Assembly: GCA_022457155.1 (NCBI GenBank)
Contig: JAJGOT010000352.1
Coordinates: 62,001-126,000 of the forward strand
Reading direction: 5' to 3'
DNA from: Cladopsammia gracilis
Taxonomy: Eukaryota > Cnidaria > Anthozoa > Scleractinia > Dendrophylliidae
Length of the DNA stretch: 64,000 nt
Shown here: positions 47,301 to 59,000 of the stretch, in pieces
How positions within the stretch are numbered: position 1 is the first letter of the stretch
Layout: every line of letters starts with the position of its first letter
Position numbers and translations under genes: made by a program
The notes under the pieces: model-generated
Databases searched by the model: none
What the model was told of the DNA's origin: nothing
Seen by the model: the letters and a program-made list of their open reading frames with translations, nothing else

Positions 47301-49912
47301 CAAATTTGAAAATCGAGATGTATTTTGCACTCACTAACAGCTAGAAAGATGAATCCTGTTAGCTGGGATCACGATGAACCCTCCAGACTAAAAGGTTAAA
47401 AGGACGGTCTTAAAGGGAACCTCCATTGTTATAACAAATTGACCTTAAATTGTTGGAAATAAAGTCTAAATTAGAAATTTCTAAAAAACAGTTGCAAATA
47501 TAATTTTAGTGTACAAAAAAATGGATATGAATATCGCCTATTTTCGCTTTTAAATTTTCCACGCGCCGCCATTTTGAATATTTATGACGTGTTACGGTTG
47601 TCGAATTGTTGCATACAAAAGAACGTTGATTCTTAACAATAGCGGCAACCATAACAAGTCATAAATATTCAAAATGGCGGCGCGCGGGAAATTTAAATGC
47701 GAAACTAGGCGATATTTATATCCATTTTATTTATACGCTAAAATTATATTTGCACCTGTTTTTTTTTTTAAAATTTAAATTTCGACTTTATCTCCAACAA
47801 CTTAACGTCAATTTGTTCTGACAATGGAGGTTCCCTTTAAAAGAAATCTTTTGACCACAGCACAACGACAAAAATCCTCTCCACCAATGAGTTATATTAA
47901 CAATTCGACAATGTTCTATTTGGATCCTATCACTCAAGTTTATTTAAGTAAAATGAAATCAAAAGACTATTAACTTTTAAACAGTAAAATCCACACCATA
48001 GATCAAACCGGAACACGGAAATGGAATAAAACTATCCCACTGAACGATAACGAGTGGTCTCAGTGTTTTAATCTCATACCGAAACTATGATCGAGAACAG
48101 AAATTAATAGAATTTCATTTTAAATTTATTCATCGGTTATTTGTTACCAGAAAGGAACTTTGTAAATTTCGCATCTAGTGATTGTATTTATTGTGGTGAA
48201 GAAGACTCTACAGAACATACCTTTAAAGACTGTTCCTTCACCAAGACTTTCATTGGGAAGACTCTAGAATGGTTTAATAATACTTATAACAGTAATTTCG
48301 CTCCGAGCGAAAAGGAAATTCTATTTGGAATTCTTAGAAACATCAAAACTGAAGAACTTACGAGAAGACTAAATTTCACCCTTCTGTTCATGAAGTATTA
48401 TATATATAGCATAAAACTAGATGAGAAATCTCTTTGTCTACAAGAATTTACCCGTAAAATTACTCTGAAATATAAAATTGAAAAATACATATGTTAAAAG
48501 TTATCATCTATCACGGTTAAAAGTGATATTCTTGGCGTGTATATGTATGTGGTGTGTGTACGTGTGCGCTTTTGTTCACGTGTATAAACGTAAAAAGTTA
48601 TTGTTTCCACTGACTGTATTTTTTCCTAAGCTAGTTGAAATTTGTAAATAGTGGTTTTTTTTGTTCATAGGCTATACAACTGTTTGCTGAAGTATTGTAA
48701 ATGTAACGTTGTGTTTTTTGTAAATAAAGTATTTAAAAATATAAAAAAGGTCTTAAAAGGCTACAGAAACGTTTTGCCCACGGTCGCCGAAGCCTAACCC
48801 GGTTTCTGTAGCACGAAGCAACTTGCAGTTTTACATTTACTTCCAGTGGTGCCTGGAGAGCCCACAGGGACCCGAAGGGTCTAAAAAAATTCAGAATAGA
48901 ATAGAATAGAACTTTATTTAACCTGGCACTCCACTTTGCTGAAAGCTATTCTATAGGAAGCCCACAAATGAGAAACAAATAGATTACAAAACAAAAGGAA
49001 AAATAAAATTTTAGCTAATCAGTCTCTAACATTTTCACAAGCAAACGTAGCTCCCGGCTTTTCATAAGCAAGCTTAGTTTTTCACAAGCAAGCTTAATTA
49101 ATTAGGACTATCCAGTCAGGCAAAGTGAATTAGCTGCGAGTACCCGCTGAATAACGCTATCTGCTCTTTGAGCAGTAGCCTGCGCGCAGACGTATCCGTA
49201 TCCAGTCATTTAGTCAGTCACTCGGTCACTCAGTCAGTCAGTCAGTCAGTCAGTCAGTCAGTCAGTCAGTCAGTCACTCAGTCAGTCAGTCACTCAGTCA
49301 GTCAGTCAGTCAGTCAGTCAGTCACTCAGTCAGTCAGTCACTCAGTCAGTCAGTCACTCAGTCAGTCAGTCAGTCAGTCACTCAGTCAGTCAGTCACTCA
49401 GTCAGTCATTCAGCCAGTCAGTCAGTCAGTCAGTCAGTCACTCAGTTACTCAGTCACTCAGTCACTCAGCCAGTCACTCAGTCAGTCAGTCACTCAGTCA
49501 GCCAGGCAGGCAGTCAGTCAGTCAATCAGTCACTCAGTCACGCAGTCACGCAGTCAGTCAGTCAGTCAGTCACTCAGTCACTTAGTCACTCGGTCAGTCA
49601 CTCAGTCACTCAGTCACTTAGTCAGTCACTCAGTCACTCAGTCACTCGGTCAGTCACTCAGTCACTCAGTCAGTCAGTCACACTCAGTCACTCAGTCAAT
49701 CAGTCACTCAGTCACACAGTCAGTCAGTCAGTCAGTTATTCAGTCAGGCTACTGCGCGCAGACGTATCCGTTTTCCGCGGGGAGCAAGGAAATCGGATAC
49801 GTCTGCGCGAGGGCTATTTGGGCAGCCGAGGACAGCAGAAAACATTCATTCTATGGAAAACGTACATACCCAAAGAGCCGATCAGCATCACGAATAATGC
49901 GGCGGATGTCAT
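40372..49912 (-). CDS. Gene C: single-pass receptor-like protein with tyrosine-repeat tail
   Basis: Exons 49912-49870, 47223-46856, 46371-46237, 44751-44376 and 40547-40372 join to 365 residues: a short leader, the SEA-like domain with WRRFC, a second Cys and GDVDRNIT, a helix exon, then a tail with three ~23-residue repeats holding Y-N-G-Y/H-x-V-R-N-H-G and A-Y-D-D. Phases 1,0,0 for the first introns equal genes A and B. The last intron needs the second of two overlapping donors (GTAAGTAAG). The leader exon is short (14 codons) and 2.6 kb upstream; an alternative in-frame ATG at 47299 in the ectodomain exon also gives a hydrophobic start. It is predicted to be a plasma-membrane protein whose tail could be phosphorylated and bind SH2/PTB or phosphatase-fold domains (inference). 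Confidence 0.7.
40849..41036. mobile_element. MITE with GGCCATTTGCACGATG ends
   Basis: Inverted arms GGCCATTTGCACGATGGCGTC / GACGTCATCGTGCAAATGGCC and CTACCAGAATTC / GATTCTGGTAG around ~90 bases. Confidence 0.8.
41211..41861. repeat. 93-base satellite, seven copies
   Basis: Unit starts CTTGTGATGCTAGTCAAGCA. Copies are >97% alike, differing at a few sites (TTGCCCTAA/TTGCCATAA, ACATGCAG/ACATACAG), which implies recent amplification. Confidence 0.95.
41895..42625. repeat. 17-base satellite (CTCTATAATACGGACAC), ~40 copies
   Basis: Runs with few interruptions. The flanks (TATAGACAGTTCACTTGGTC before; TTGGTGTCCGTATTAAGG after) look like the ends of a DNA element whose internal unit multiplied. 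Confidence 0.95.
42760..43840 (+). mobile_element. Broken non-LTR retrotransposon 3' part
   Basis: Frame-broken reverse transcriptase pieces: an ILGPLLFSIYINELPNC-like stretch (about 42800-42850), LAQWLADHKITLNISKSKFM (42945-43015), YNTRNKNN (about 43520) and CIDAWNSLPEQIRTLSINRF near the C-terminus, as in CR1/L2/jockey-type LINEs. An (ATT)n tail follows at 43801-43838. Inactive. Confidence 0.8.
43983..44291 (-). mobile_element. Retroelement C-terminal fragment with (ATT)n tail
   Basis: Minus-strand frame reads EKLNKYKDLEIEVERMWGLK, then TTTVPVVMGALGTIKKG and KITILSTAHLLMQVL before a stop. This is the conserved tail found after the RT in a common animal retroelement group. ATT/ATA repeats flank both sides. 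Confidence 0.7.
44376..44751 (-). CDS. Gene C exon 4: three tyrosine-rich tail repeats
   Basis: Begins after AATTTCAG in phase 0 (NLRENIKNKKPVHGVSV). Then PPAYNLDQQDGYD and three repeats NGY(G)VRNHGN(I)AYDD, NGHAVRNHGKMAYDD and NGYTVRNHGNLAYDD. Each repeat pairs a Y-x-V site and an A-Y-D-D site about ten residues apart. The donor region GTAAGTAAG offers ends at 44380 or 44376. Confidence 0.7.
45540..46050 (+). mobile_element. Hammerhead-like repeat split by a TTAA-flanked insertion
   Basis: AAGTATTAGCTATGCCATCC-TGATGAGGG stops at TTAA (45589-45592). After ~400 bases TTAA recurs (45995-45998), followed by CAAGGCCGAAGCAGCTGG. Together the flanks resemble the 29.2 kb relic. The insert has inverted ends with GTACTT and GTGTATCCC and no transposase, like a piggyBac-type MITE. 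Confidence 0.6.
46237..46371 (-). CDS. Gene C exon 3: linker and transmembrane helix
   Basis: 45 codons, phase 0/0: VNNVEIMGKDKPDIAEGMSE then a helix VGIGITVALIIVFLIVSITL, ending at GTG|GTAAGA. Same length as in gene A. Confidence 0.78.
46480..46770. repeat. ~95-base tandem repeat related to the TTAACCCTTT family
   Basis: Nearly three units with TGAGTCTGTGGATGAAATCC, AAAGTGTGACCATTCAAATG and GCAGTACTTTCCTGTGGTAC. Lies in the intron between ectodomain and helix exons of gene C. Confidence 0.75.
46856..47223 (-). CDS. Gene C exon 2: SEA-like ectodomain
   Basis: Entered in phase 1 after CATTGACAG and left at CAG|GTAAAT, phase 0 (123 codons). SVYVRISWDMEWRRFC, then IRFMNSKKQCENGG, a strand AILDFFVSK, DVDRNITILAYTKLHDYW (with a NIT sequon) and a last strand. 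Both Cys align with A and B, so a disulfide is likely. Confidence 0.78.
47411..47841. mobile_element. Foldback element with ~190-base arms
   Basis: AAAGGGAACCTCCATTGT returns as ACAATGGAGGTTCCCTTT, and most of the arms pair, including CGCCGCCATTTTGAATATTT and its complement. Centre about 47600-47645. Confidence 0.85.
47960..48745 (+). mobile_element. Non-LTR retrotransposon 3' fragment
   Basis: 119-codon frame 48141-48497 with CIYCGEEDSTEHTFKDC, the Cys/His motif at the C-terminus of many LINE ORF2 proteins, and a run to AATAAAGTATTTAAAAAT. The RT core is missing. Confidence 0.7.
49175..49822. repeat. (CAGT/CACT)n array inside a repeated element
   Basis: About 540 bases of CAGT units with regular CACT variants (period often 12). 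The direct repeat GCGCGCAGACGTATCCG lies on both sides (49178 and 49755), and the right side folds into a hairpin (CGTATCCGTTTTCC...GGAAATCGGATACG). The 249-codon Ser/Gln ORF is a by-product. Looser CAGT repeats go on to 50650. Confidence 0.85.
49870..49912 (-). CDS. Gene C exon 1: putative signal peptide
   Basis: MTSAALFVMLIGSL plus donor TTGG|GTATGT, phase 1, giving ...SLG-CQSMTED with exon 2. Chosen by intron phase and position match with A and B. Confidence 0.5.
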
Positions 49913-50771
49913 CTTAAACCTGTTGATCTGGAAACATGCACATTTAATCAAACACCTTAATATACCCCGTAATGTGGAGAAACAAAGCAACTGTAACTGC
50001 CACACGAGCCAACAATACATCAAATAATTAAAATAACTGAGTCTGTCCTGCCCGTAAGTTAGTCACTAATGAAACAGTTTCATGCTGACAAATCCAAGTC
50101 TCCTCTGTTAGTCAATCACATGCGCGCGACGAACAGTAACTTGTCAGTCTTGGTAAATCATGCAATTGTCAGTCAGTCAGTCAGTCAGTTAGGCACGAGT
50201 GTCACGAGTCGATCTTTTTAAAAGTCCCTGTAAAAGTCCCAAAATTGATCCGACGAACAGTGAAGATACTCTGTCACTTGATCAGGAGACATGCGGCAGA
50301 CAGTCAAAACGACAGTCACTCAGTCTGTTATGCAAATCCAACACTGACATCAGTGTTGTATCTTCCTAACAGTCAGTCAATCAGGCAATCAGCACATCAG
50401 TCAGTCAGGCAGATCCCACACTGACATCAGTGTTCCCATAACGCACTCAATCAGTCAGCTTTCAGCAATGAATGAGAAAGTCTGTTGGTCAGTTAATCAA
50501 TTATAAAATCATTCGTCAGTCTGTCCGCAATCACTCTTACAGCCATAAGTCAATCAATCATTCAGTCAGTTTTTATAATAATAAATAAAATAAAACATCA
50601 ATCAGTCAGTCAGTCAGTCAGTGAATCAGGCGTCAATCCATCCAGCTAATCAGTCAGTCTACTAACTACTCCCTGTAAATTATACGTCAGTTAAGGTAGT
50701 TCTGGAGGCTAAGGTGAACCTTTCGGATTGCACTAATAATTTGTCACTTTGTAGAGCATATATAAAGAAAC

Positions 50772-53700
50772 CTGCATGCGACATTTAGGGTCAGGGAAGC
50801 AACGCGTTTCCGAAATATAAACGAACACAGTTTCGTTTCCAAGGGTCCTTTCGCGGGAAAACCTATAACCGTCGTTGAGTTGGCCAGTTTCCATCTTGCC
50901 TGCCAGAAAGAGGGAGGAGAACTGAGGAAGAGCGTGCGGTCAGTCAAATAAAATTTACCATATGAATGCATTTTCCAAAGAGTCTATTCGACAAAGTTGC
51001 CCCGTCTTTATTAAAATTAGGATCTAGTCCTAGCGGCGAATAGATCTCGGCGGTAGCGCTATAGCCATTTTTTGTTTCTTGATAGTCGATGTAACGCACG
51101 CGTGACGTGCTTTGTGTTACATTCAAATGAAAGAGCTAATATAAATGAGGTCTTTTACACGGTTTTCTGTATGCAAATGTATATCAGTAAACGAATATTA
51201 TACACAGTGAATGTATGGAGAAAATATAGCCAGGGAACTCTTCCAGTTCACAGACTATCACAGCGAGAATTGATCTCGAGCACCGGGCTCGAGATTCAGA
51301 AGTGGTCCAATTGTTTTCCTCCTAAAAAAGCTAACTCGGACTTTCTCAGATAAAACTTCATCTGTGTGTGATTAGCGATATTGCAAAACAATTAAGGATC
51401 TTTACAGATCCGATCGAGAGTTCTAAGCAGTAAGCTGTAATCGAATTTAGCAGTTTTCACAAGGATAGAAGCGATGGTAAAAACAAGTTCTTTTTTTAAT
51501 TCCGGAAATAGAGGATTGAGGTATGGTTGCATGTAAAATTGCAAGAACAGAATTTACGGTCGATAACAAACTTGACGTTTACATTTTTTTATAAATAGTA
51601 GAGGATGGAAAGATTGTAAACCTACCTTAAGTGATACGCTCGTGAAAAATGCAAGGTATGGGCCACAGAAATGAACACAAACTCAGTTTGGAAGCTCTGG
51701 CTTGAACCCTCGACCCGACGCGCAACTGAGCCGTGCTTGGCATAAACTCAAATGACAGGAATGCGTCAGAAAAGTAAACATACATATTCATTGTTTTGTG
51801 CGTCTTGACAAGGTTGATATTTCCGGCAAGACAGCTTCAAAGGTGATTTGCAAGTCTGTCATTGTTGTGTTTGATAACCTTAGATAAACGAATTAGAAGT
51901 TTGCGAACCCATTGTTTGGGAGCCAGTAAAGAATTCACACTTGGCAGAAACGAATGCTAACGTATGTTTGTTTCCAAACCTCTGTATTTTTCGTTTTTCG
52001 TCTTTGCTTATTGTTAATAGAATGCATCGCCTGACATAAAATTAGAAGCAATTATACTAGAAAAGAACCATAATTACCCCTATAGAGAGCATTTAATCGA
52101 TTGTCCCTTTTATTTATATAAATATTTGAGGCACCTACCCGATATTAAAAAAGAAATTAATATTTTATGCCAAGCCATGAAATAATATTGAGTAACCTCT
52201 CATAAAAGTCATAAATTCCATTAACATTATATATACGGTTATATCCAGCCACGCAATGCAAAGCGCAAAGTGAATTTCAGAACTGGCACGACACAAGCAT
52301 AAGCATAAGTCACATGAGCACTAAGCGCAAGTATAAGGATAAGGATCAATTGTATTTTTATGTCAATCTTCCTTTTTATTAAATTGATGTAAATTCTTAT
52401 GCATATGCTTCCACTGTACTTATGCCCAAATTCTTTCAGAGGCAATATCAGAAAAAAACACTTTTTTCACTTCTTTATGCAAACCCTCATGCAAGAGAGA
52501 TCCAATGCTTGCACTAGGATTCAAAATATTATTTTTACCGAGGCAAGTGCCTCGGTTCGGCATATGCTACCTACGTCCCTGGCTTTAATTATGCTCATGT
52601 CGCTATGAAAACCAGACTTTAAAAGCATGTGACGCCGATGAAAATGGAATTTTGTGCTCCAAATTGACCTTTCCGACCTCAACAGCTGGAATCAATAGTC
52701 ACGTCTACGGGTGTAAACACCTGAGTTTTTATAACACAAATGTTTTTTAGTTAATTCTCGGGCGGTTCTCCTCTCTTGGCTTTTCGAGATCAGTGAGCGC
52801 GACTGGTAGCCAGTGACTTGTCGGAAGTTCATTTTCGCGCTCCGGTGACAGAGGTTTTAGGCCTTTTAAAATGTTCCCATTTCCCAAGAATTTTCTTTTC
52901 CCATGATCAGTCGAATTGAAAAAAAAAATTAAAGTTGGAAGTTAACAAAAAGTTAAAAGAAAAGCAGCAACAACACAGAAGGAAAATAGATCTTGGTAAT
53001 TTTTTCTTTCTCTGAAAGAACTTGTGATGGTCATGAATGTTCCGCACTTTGCACATATAGGACAGTACGTGACCTCCTAAGTTATGGATCCATCAGTTAG
53101 ATTATAACAGTTAATAATACTTGAAATGAAAAGAGCATAATGCTGGTTACCAAAATACCGACCACGACTTTATATCGTTTGATTTGAGGCGGTTATCGAG
53201 ACCAACATGTCATGCAGGTGGAAGAGGTGTTCTTTAATTTGTTGGATGAAAAATTGCATCTTGTCAGACGGGTCATGATACGGCCATCGTGTCTTGCTAA
53301 TGTAAATTCTCATTTCTAGTCCTATACATTTCCTATAGAAGTAATGGGGAGAAATTGTTTGGATATCAAGAGAACTTATCTTGTGTGGTCATGTCCTTAA
53401 TTCTCATGATCTTTTTGATTGATAAGGCATTAATATTACAAGGAGAAATTTGATGCTGATCACTCTTAGGGCTTAAAGGGTTAACGAGCTATGACATGCG
53501 GATTTTGAAGTTTTTGGGTCAAAACTAAGAGGAAGATATGAAGTAAATTTTCGAAGAGAGTGGAAACAAGCGGAAGGAGCGAGAACTTACAGCCATGCCA
53601 TGTCTCACAAATTTGAATGTCTCCGTTCAAAGGGTCTGCGGAAAAAGCTTGGTGGAGATTTAATTTGGCGATGACGTTATCATTCTTCGCGCACGTCTCA

Positions 53701-53801
53701 CAGCTGACGTCATGATCAAGACAAGACAGCACAACAACCTTAGCTTTATGATTCAACACATTGATACACTGCCCAAATATGGTAAAAAAGTTATCGAGTT
53801 C
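50772..53801 (-). CDS. Gene E: tentative exons of an unknown cysteine-containing protein
   Basis: Three splice-bounded frames on the minus strand. 53801-53591 reads ELDNFFTIFGQCINVLNHKA, then VVVLSCLDHDVSCETC, ending at GGCT|GTAAGT (phase 1). 51135-50959 contains SRVRYIDYQETKNGYSATAE and ends ATG|GTAAAT (phase 0). 50894-50772 reads METGQLNDGYRFSRE...VFVYISETRCFPDPKC. The last two are in phase with each other; the first is not in phase with the second, so an exon is missing or the first belongs elsewhere. Cys content and an NET sequon suggest an extracellular protein. I do not recognise the family. Confidence 0.33.
51140..53590. other. Intron or intergenic, no other supported exon
   Basis: AT-rich with ATAAGCATAAG-type short repeats near 52300-52350 and CTTATGC-type complements near 52400-52430. 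Nothing coding is convincing. Confidence 0.4.
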
Positions 53802-54284
53802 CTGTACGGCTTTCCCAGTCCTTCACGGTCAATTCGTTTCGGTGACGTATCCGAGACGAACTGCTGGGGAAAGGCCTCTCTTCGTCGCTCGGACCACGTG
53901 ACCCGAAACGGATTGACCGCGTGACCAGAAACGGATTGACCGCGGCGAAATATAGAGGCCTAGGAACTAGGCAAGATATACGCTATGTCTACATGACGTA
54001 TATCCAACGATGGAGGTAAATTTCGCATTTTGACAAGAGAATGCAAAAATGACGGACCGGCCTCGATATTTTTTCTTCAAACTGTGCTTTGTTATCAATT
54101 TGTTGAATTATAAAACTATTATTGCGCTCAAGCTTGATATCACCTAATATCGCCTAATATCGCCTGATATCGTCTAATTTTAGCCGACTCGGCCTACGGC
54201 CTCGTCGGCTAAGCGCTTTCGCGCTATAATAGTTAATTATCCGAGGCCGAGAGTTTGCTCGCAGGCAGTATGGTGACAAAAGTC

Positions 54285-54645
54285 CTATTAATGAGAAATA
54301 GAACACAAACCGCGGTGATAAACATATTGAACTTATTCATTTTTGATAAAAACTTGACGTTTCGTATGCTACTACATACATTTTCAAAAGTGACCGTTAG
54401 TGTTAAAAAACGATACTAATATAGTAGTAAAAAGGGACTGGGACCGAGATTAAGTACAAAACTTAACAGTTGATCTATAAAAAGAAACAGCTAATTAATA
54501 AAGCATCAGTTTCTCGCTACTGACATTTGCATTAAGAGCTGGCTTTAGTTCTTGTATAAACAATGTTATCAAAAATGAATAAGTTCAATATGTTTATCAC
54601 CGCGGTTTGTGTTCTATTTCTCATCAAACTTCGATGGCCCAAGAA
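54285..54645. mobile_element. Inverted-repeat element (GAAATAGAACACAAACCGCG ends)
   Basis: GAGAAATAGAACACAAACCG and its complement bound ~330 bases. Contains CTTGACGTTTCGTATGC, the same block as at 11.98 kb inverted. Confidence 0.75.
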
Positions 54646-55098
54646 TAAAAATTTAAAAGCCCTATTAGTCTATGAACCGGATTATACTGAGGGTACTCAA
54701 ACCAAACCAAGATATGCACTATTTTCTCCACTTCTACCACTTTCAACCCAAATCATGTAGCCAAAACGCCTGAAACACAATTCGGAGGGCCATTCGGAAG
54801 GAACGTGAACAAATCCAATTCACAAGTGAAAAACATCGTTTGTCGACTGATCAAAAATTTGCAAACGATGATGAATGACCGTATGATTTTTATTTCGTGA
54901 TTAAATCTATACAATATAAGCTGATAAAAAAATCAAGTAGTTTAATTATACTAACAGCGCTTTGCCCGCTATAGCTAGTGATATTCTATGTCCTATACAA
55001 AAGCAGATATAAAAAATGTAATTTTTTCACAAGCTAGCTGCGATCTTTTAATTTTACTTGCTTCGTTAATGTCTAATAAAAATATAACCTGACGTAGG

Positions 55099-55688
55099 CT
55101 TAGGGCGTGTTCTAATGGGGACAACCGTTTCAACCAAAACCAGTTTTGGTTGATTTGGTTGAGGTGTCTCAATGAAACACTTCTCTGACTTTTCTAACCG
55201 TTTTTGGTTGAAACGCGGTTTGGCCTGGCGAATTTGTGTTCATGTTCGTGATAAAGTGAGATTAACAATGACGCTTTCATCCGTCCACCGCATAAAACCC
55301 TCATCTACAATCACTAATGAATTAGAGCCTGCAGAGCTGGGTTCACTTTGAAGCGTAAACAAACGGGAAATTTGCCCTAAAATCTAGGGTTTGAATGTCC
55401 TGATTTAAAAAAAGCCGCCATTTTATTTCTTGACAATTTTGGCAACTTTTTTTTGCAAAAATCACGCAATCACGCATGAAATGATTACGATACGGCTGAC
55501 GAGATGCGAAAATTGTCGTCCGCTAATATGCCAGCGGGCGCTACCCATCGTTTTCAACCGTGTCAACCAGGATTTGAGCTGGTTGAAAGAGTTGATCAAC
55601 CAAACCAAACAAAAATTTTTTTTTTCTCCAATAGAATACGAAAAAACCCAACCAAAAACGGTTGTCCCCAATAGAACACGCCCTTAGA
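55099..55688. mobile_element. MITE with TTAGGGCGTGTTCTA ends
   Basis: Terminal inverted repeats of ~30 bases (TTAGGGCGTGTTCTAATGGG / CCCAATAGAACACGCCCTTA). The inside has several GGTTGAAA/TTTCAACC pairs. Confidence 0.85.
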
Positions 55689-56041
55689 TTAAAAACACTT
55701 ACCGTGATATATACAGTAAAAAGACTGAATTAGAGCGATTTTCAAATGAGTGTCGAATGCCAATACCATAGCCATAGTATCAGTCAGGCTTATTACAACT
55801 GATGGACACTGAAAATCTCATAAGCCAATCAAAACTCAAACCGAAATACAGGGAGCCGACCACAATGGCGGGAAAACGCCTATTAACAAGCCGCGATTCG
55901 TTTTGTTCTAATTTCTGATTGGTTGACAATGTGACGGGAGGTTTTTTCGACCAATCACAAAGTGTAGCAGAATGCATTCAATTGAAAATCGCTCGAATCA
56001 AGGTATAGTTAACAAAGCCTTTACTCGGATCAAAATCAAAG

Positions 56042-59000
56042 TCAGAATAAAAAGGATAACTGCAAATCTCATATCCGTTTATAGATAACCTGCCTTAAAT
56101 TGAATACAAAATATGTAGGTGATGATCATTTACTAGAACTAAAAGGTGTTGAAGATACTGATGCAAATCAAAACAAATTACTGAGGTCAATGGTTATATG
56201 GTGCTGGAACTCAGCAAAACGAAATGAGCCACTCGACCCCCCTGCTCTCCATACTGATGCCGTACAAATGAACTCAACCTATCAGTTTCCTTTTTAACAG
56301 TTACTACATTTAAATCATGCATCTAACTACGAGGAATTGCTGTCCGTTGTTCAAATGGGACTGTTGAAAACATTGTTGTCCTTCTTTACAACTTTTGGTT
56401 CTGAAATCAAAACAACAAAACAGGATTCGTAAGCCTGTTGGAAAAATATTTAGTTGCAAGTTAACATAGTACACATAAATAGAACCTCAGGGCCGTAGCA
56501 AGCCTTGAAAAAACTGGGGGGGGGGGCACAAATGTTTCGGACCCAATGGACAGGCTTCTGCTCGTCCTTCAGTCTAGGGGGTCCGGGGCATGCACCCTCC
56601 GAAAGTTTATTAAGGAAAAAGGGTAAAGTTAGTACCCAGTATATCACATTGAAGGAGTCGAGTTACCCATTGTTGCCAGTAGTTTTTTTAAAAAACAACT
56701 AAGAGCAGAACTAGTCTCCCCTTTGATGTGATGTTAATCCATCGCAGGGTGACTCCCAGAATTTTGTTAGGTTTCTACGGGATAACGCGACTAGAATATT
56801 TTTTTTTTCGATTCTTCCCACTCCTCCCTGGTTGGCATGCTGGCCATTTCCGAGTTGCCTTTAACCTCTCCATCAAAGCGAGGCTAGGTGCGAAACCTTT
56901 CATATGAAAATGAGTTTTCATTCATATGCAAATAAAACGTATTTGCATGTGAATGAAAACACATTTTCATGTGAAAGGTTTCGCACCTAGCCTCGCTTTG
57001 ATGGAGAGGCTAAAGGAAACTCGGAAATGGCCTATTTATAATTACCTCCGCTGACTCATCGTAGTTGACTGTGTACTCATACAGTGCCTAAACACAAATG
57101 AAAAGAACTTGGTTATAGTGCAGCTTACATTTACGTATACATTGCTTATGTCTTTTGTTGCTTTTTTTTGTTAGTCATTCTCGTTTTAAGACTTTTATAA
57201 CAGAAAATGCTGTTCGCAACAAAAAGATTTGTAAGAGAAAAAGCAAAGACAGGAAGTATTTGAAATGTTCGTTACGTGTAGCAAGCAGCTGCTGAGGTAC
57301 TGAAAGTTCTGTTCACAGCAACGGCAGGTGAGAAAGAGAAATAAAATTTTATAGTTAAGGCTGCAAGAAACAAAAAATGATCAACAATCTTTGATTGCAA
57401 ACGGATACACGCTTAAAATCCAGGTGAAGAATGCACCTCTGCGATACAAAAGATTAAATAACAAAGTGAACGTTAGGAAAATCTTCGATACGAAATGGAG
57501 ACATTAAAACCCGAAGACCTGATATATTTTACATTTATCTGCCAATTTTTAACTCACCTGGTAGATAAAGTTGTATTGTTCCAAGGAACAAACGATGCCA
57601 TGTCGGTCATGCCTTAGATTTTTTGACAACTCAAACACATCAACAACAGATGTCTTGCTTTCCTCGTGACTCTTGATACCGATATCCACTGCGATGTACA
57701 CCCCGGTGAAACCCAAACCATCGCTGAAAGGGAAATATATATCACACTTTTATCAGTTATTTATTACATAAACCCAATGTATGTAAAAGCGTTTTTTTTT
57801 ATCTTCACTGTAAAAGTGAAGTTTTGGAAATCAAGTTAAGGCAGCTACAACCAATACCCACGCACGAGTACCCCGGGTTGCTAGTTTACTAACTTGGTAT
57901 CCGTCTATTAATTATTAACTACAAATTCAAATTTTAAAACTTCACTAAATCTTCAATATTTCATATTTCTATAAATTTTACCAATCCTTTGAGAAAAACT
58001 ATTTCGTCCCAAACATACCCCCAAATCACCCAAATATTAACAAAACACCCCATAACATAGATTTATACTTTAAACATAGGGTTTTTGGATTGCTTGAAAC
58101 CCCCTTGAAAAGTGAACGAGATATTACCATTAAAGCCATGTCAAGTGGCGGAAAAATGGCATTCAGGTTTATCCCCGTCTTAAACAATTTTCGGAAGATG
58201 ACCGAAGTCACTCGATCGGAGAAATCACCATCAGAAAGAGTACTCGGGGTGAATCCGTACAAACGAACGAAGACGTCGTTGGGAATCAGTGGTTGGGACG
58301 GTTTTCGTTTTTGGCGGGAAGCAACTGGGACGGCTTCGACGTACCTAGTATTTTATGGCGGGAAACTACTACTGCGTGTGTAAAACGATAATTAATAGCA
58401 TGTTATGGCTAAAATCCACTAGAAGATAAAGCGGACACAGTACATCATACCTGCCAACTCTCCTGGTTTTATCGGGAGTCTCCAAGTTTTTCATCAAATC
58501 TCCCGGTCTCCCGGTTAGAGCACCAAATCTGCCGGGAAATACCGACCGTGGCCTTTTTCAAATTTTTTTTCAGCAATTTCCTTATTTTCGAGATGTCAAA
58601 AAGGAAAATAAAACAAGAAGTGGATTTAGTGCTCTTATTTGAGCTGTTCTCGATCGACTCGATCGGAAAACGTAAAACAGAACAATACTGTTGTCCTTTT
58701 TGTTTTTGGTCGACAACATTTGGAAGGCCTTAGGGTGATTTTTGGGGGAGTATTGAAACACTGTCGAAAATGACATTCTTACAAATGCAAAGATTTCTAG
58801 ACGTCTCCAGATTTCTGCACATTGGGGGTTGGCAGGTATGGTACATTATGATGCTAAAAAGTTGTAATGATTGCTGTGAAAGGACAATAAAAGTGGCAAG
58901 AATTGAAAATTGCAGCACGAAGAGTAGAGGAAATCTATCTACATTCTGGCTTAGAAGCTATGTTTTACTCCAGTTCTTCAAATAGTTATTATCTACCTGC

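Noticed and set aside
49168..49917. 249-codon plus-strand ORF, almost only Ser, Gln, Val, Thr
   Set aside because: Product of the 4/12-base CAGT array; no codon signature beyond the repeat.
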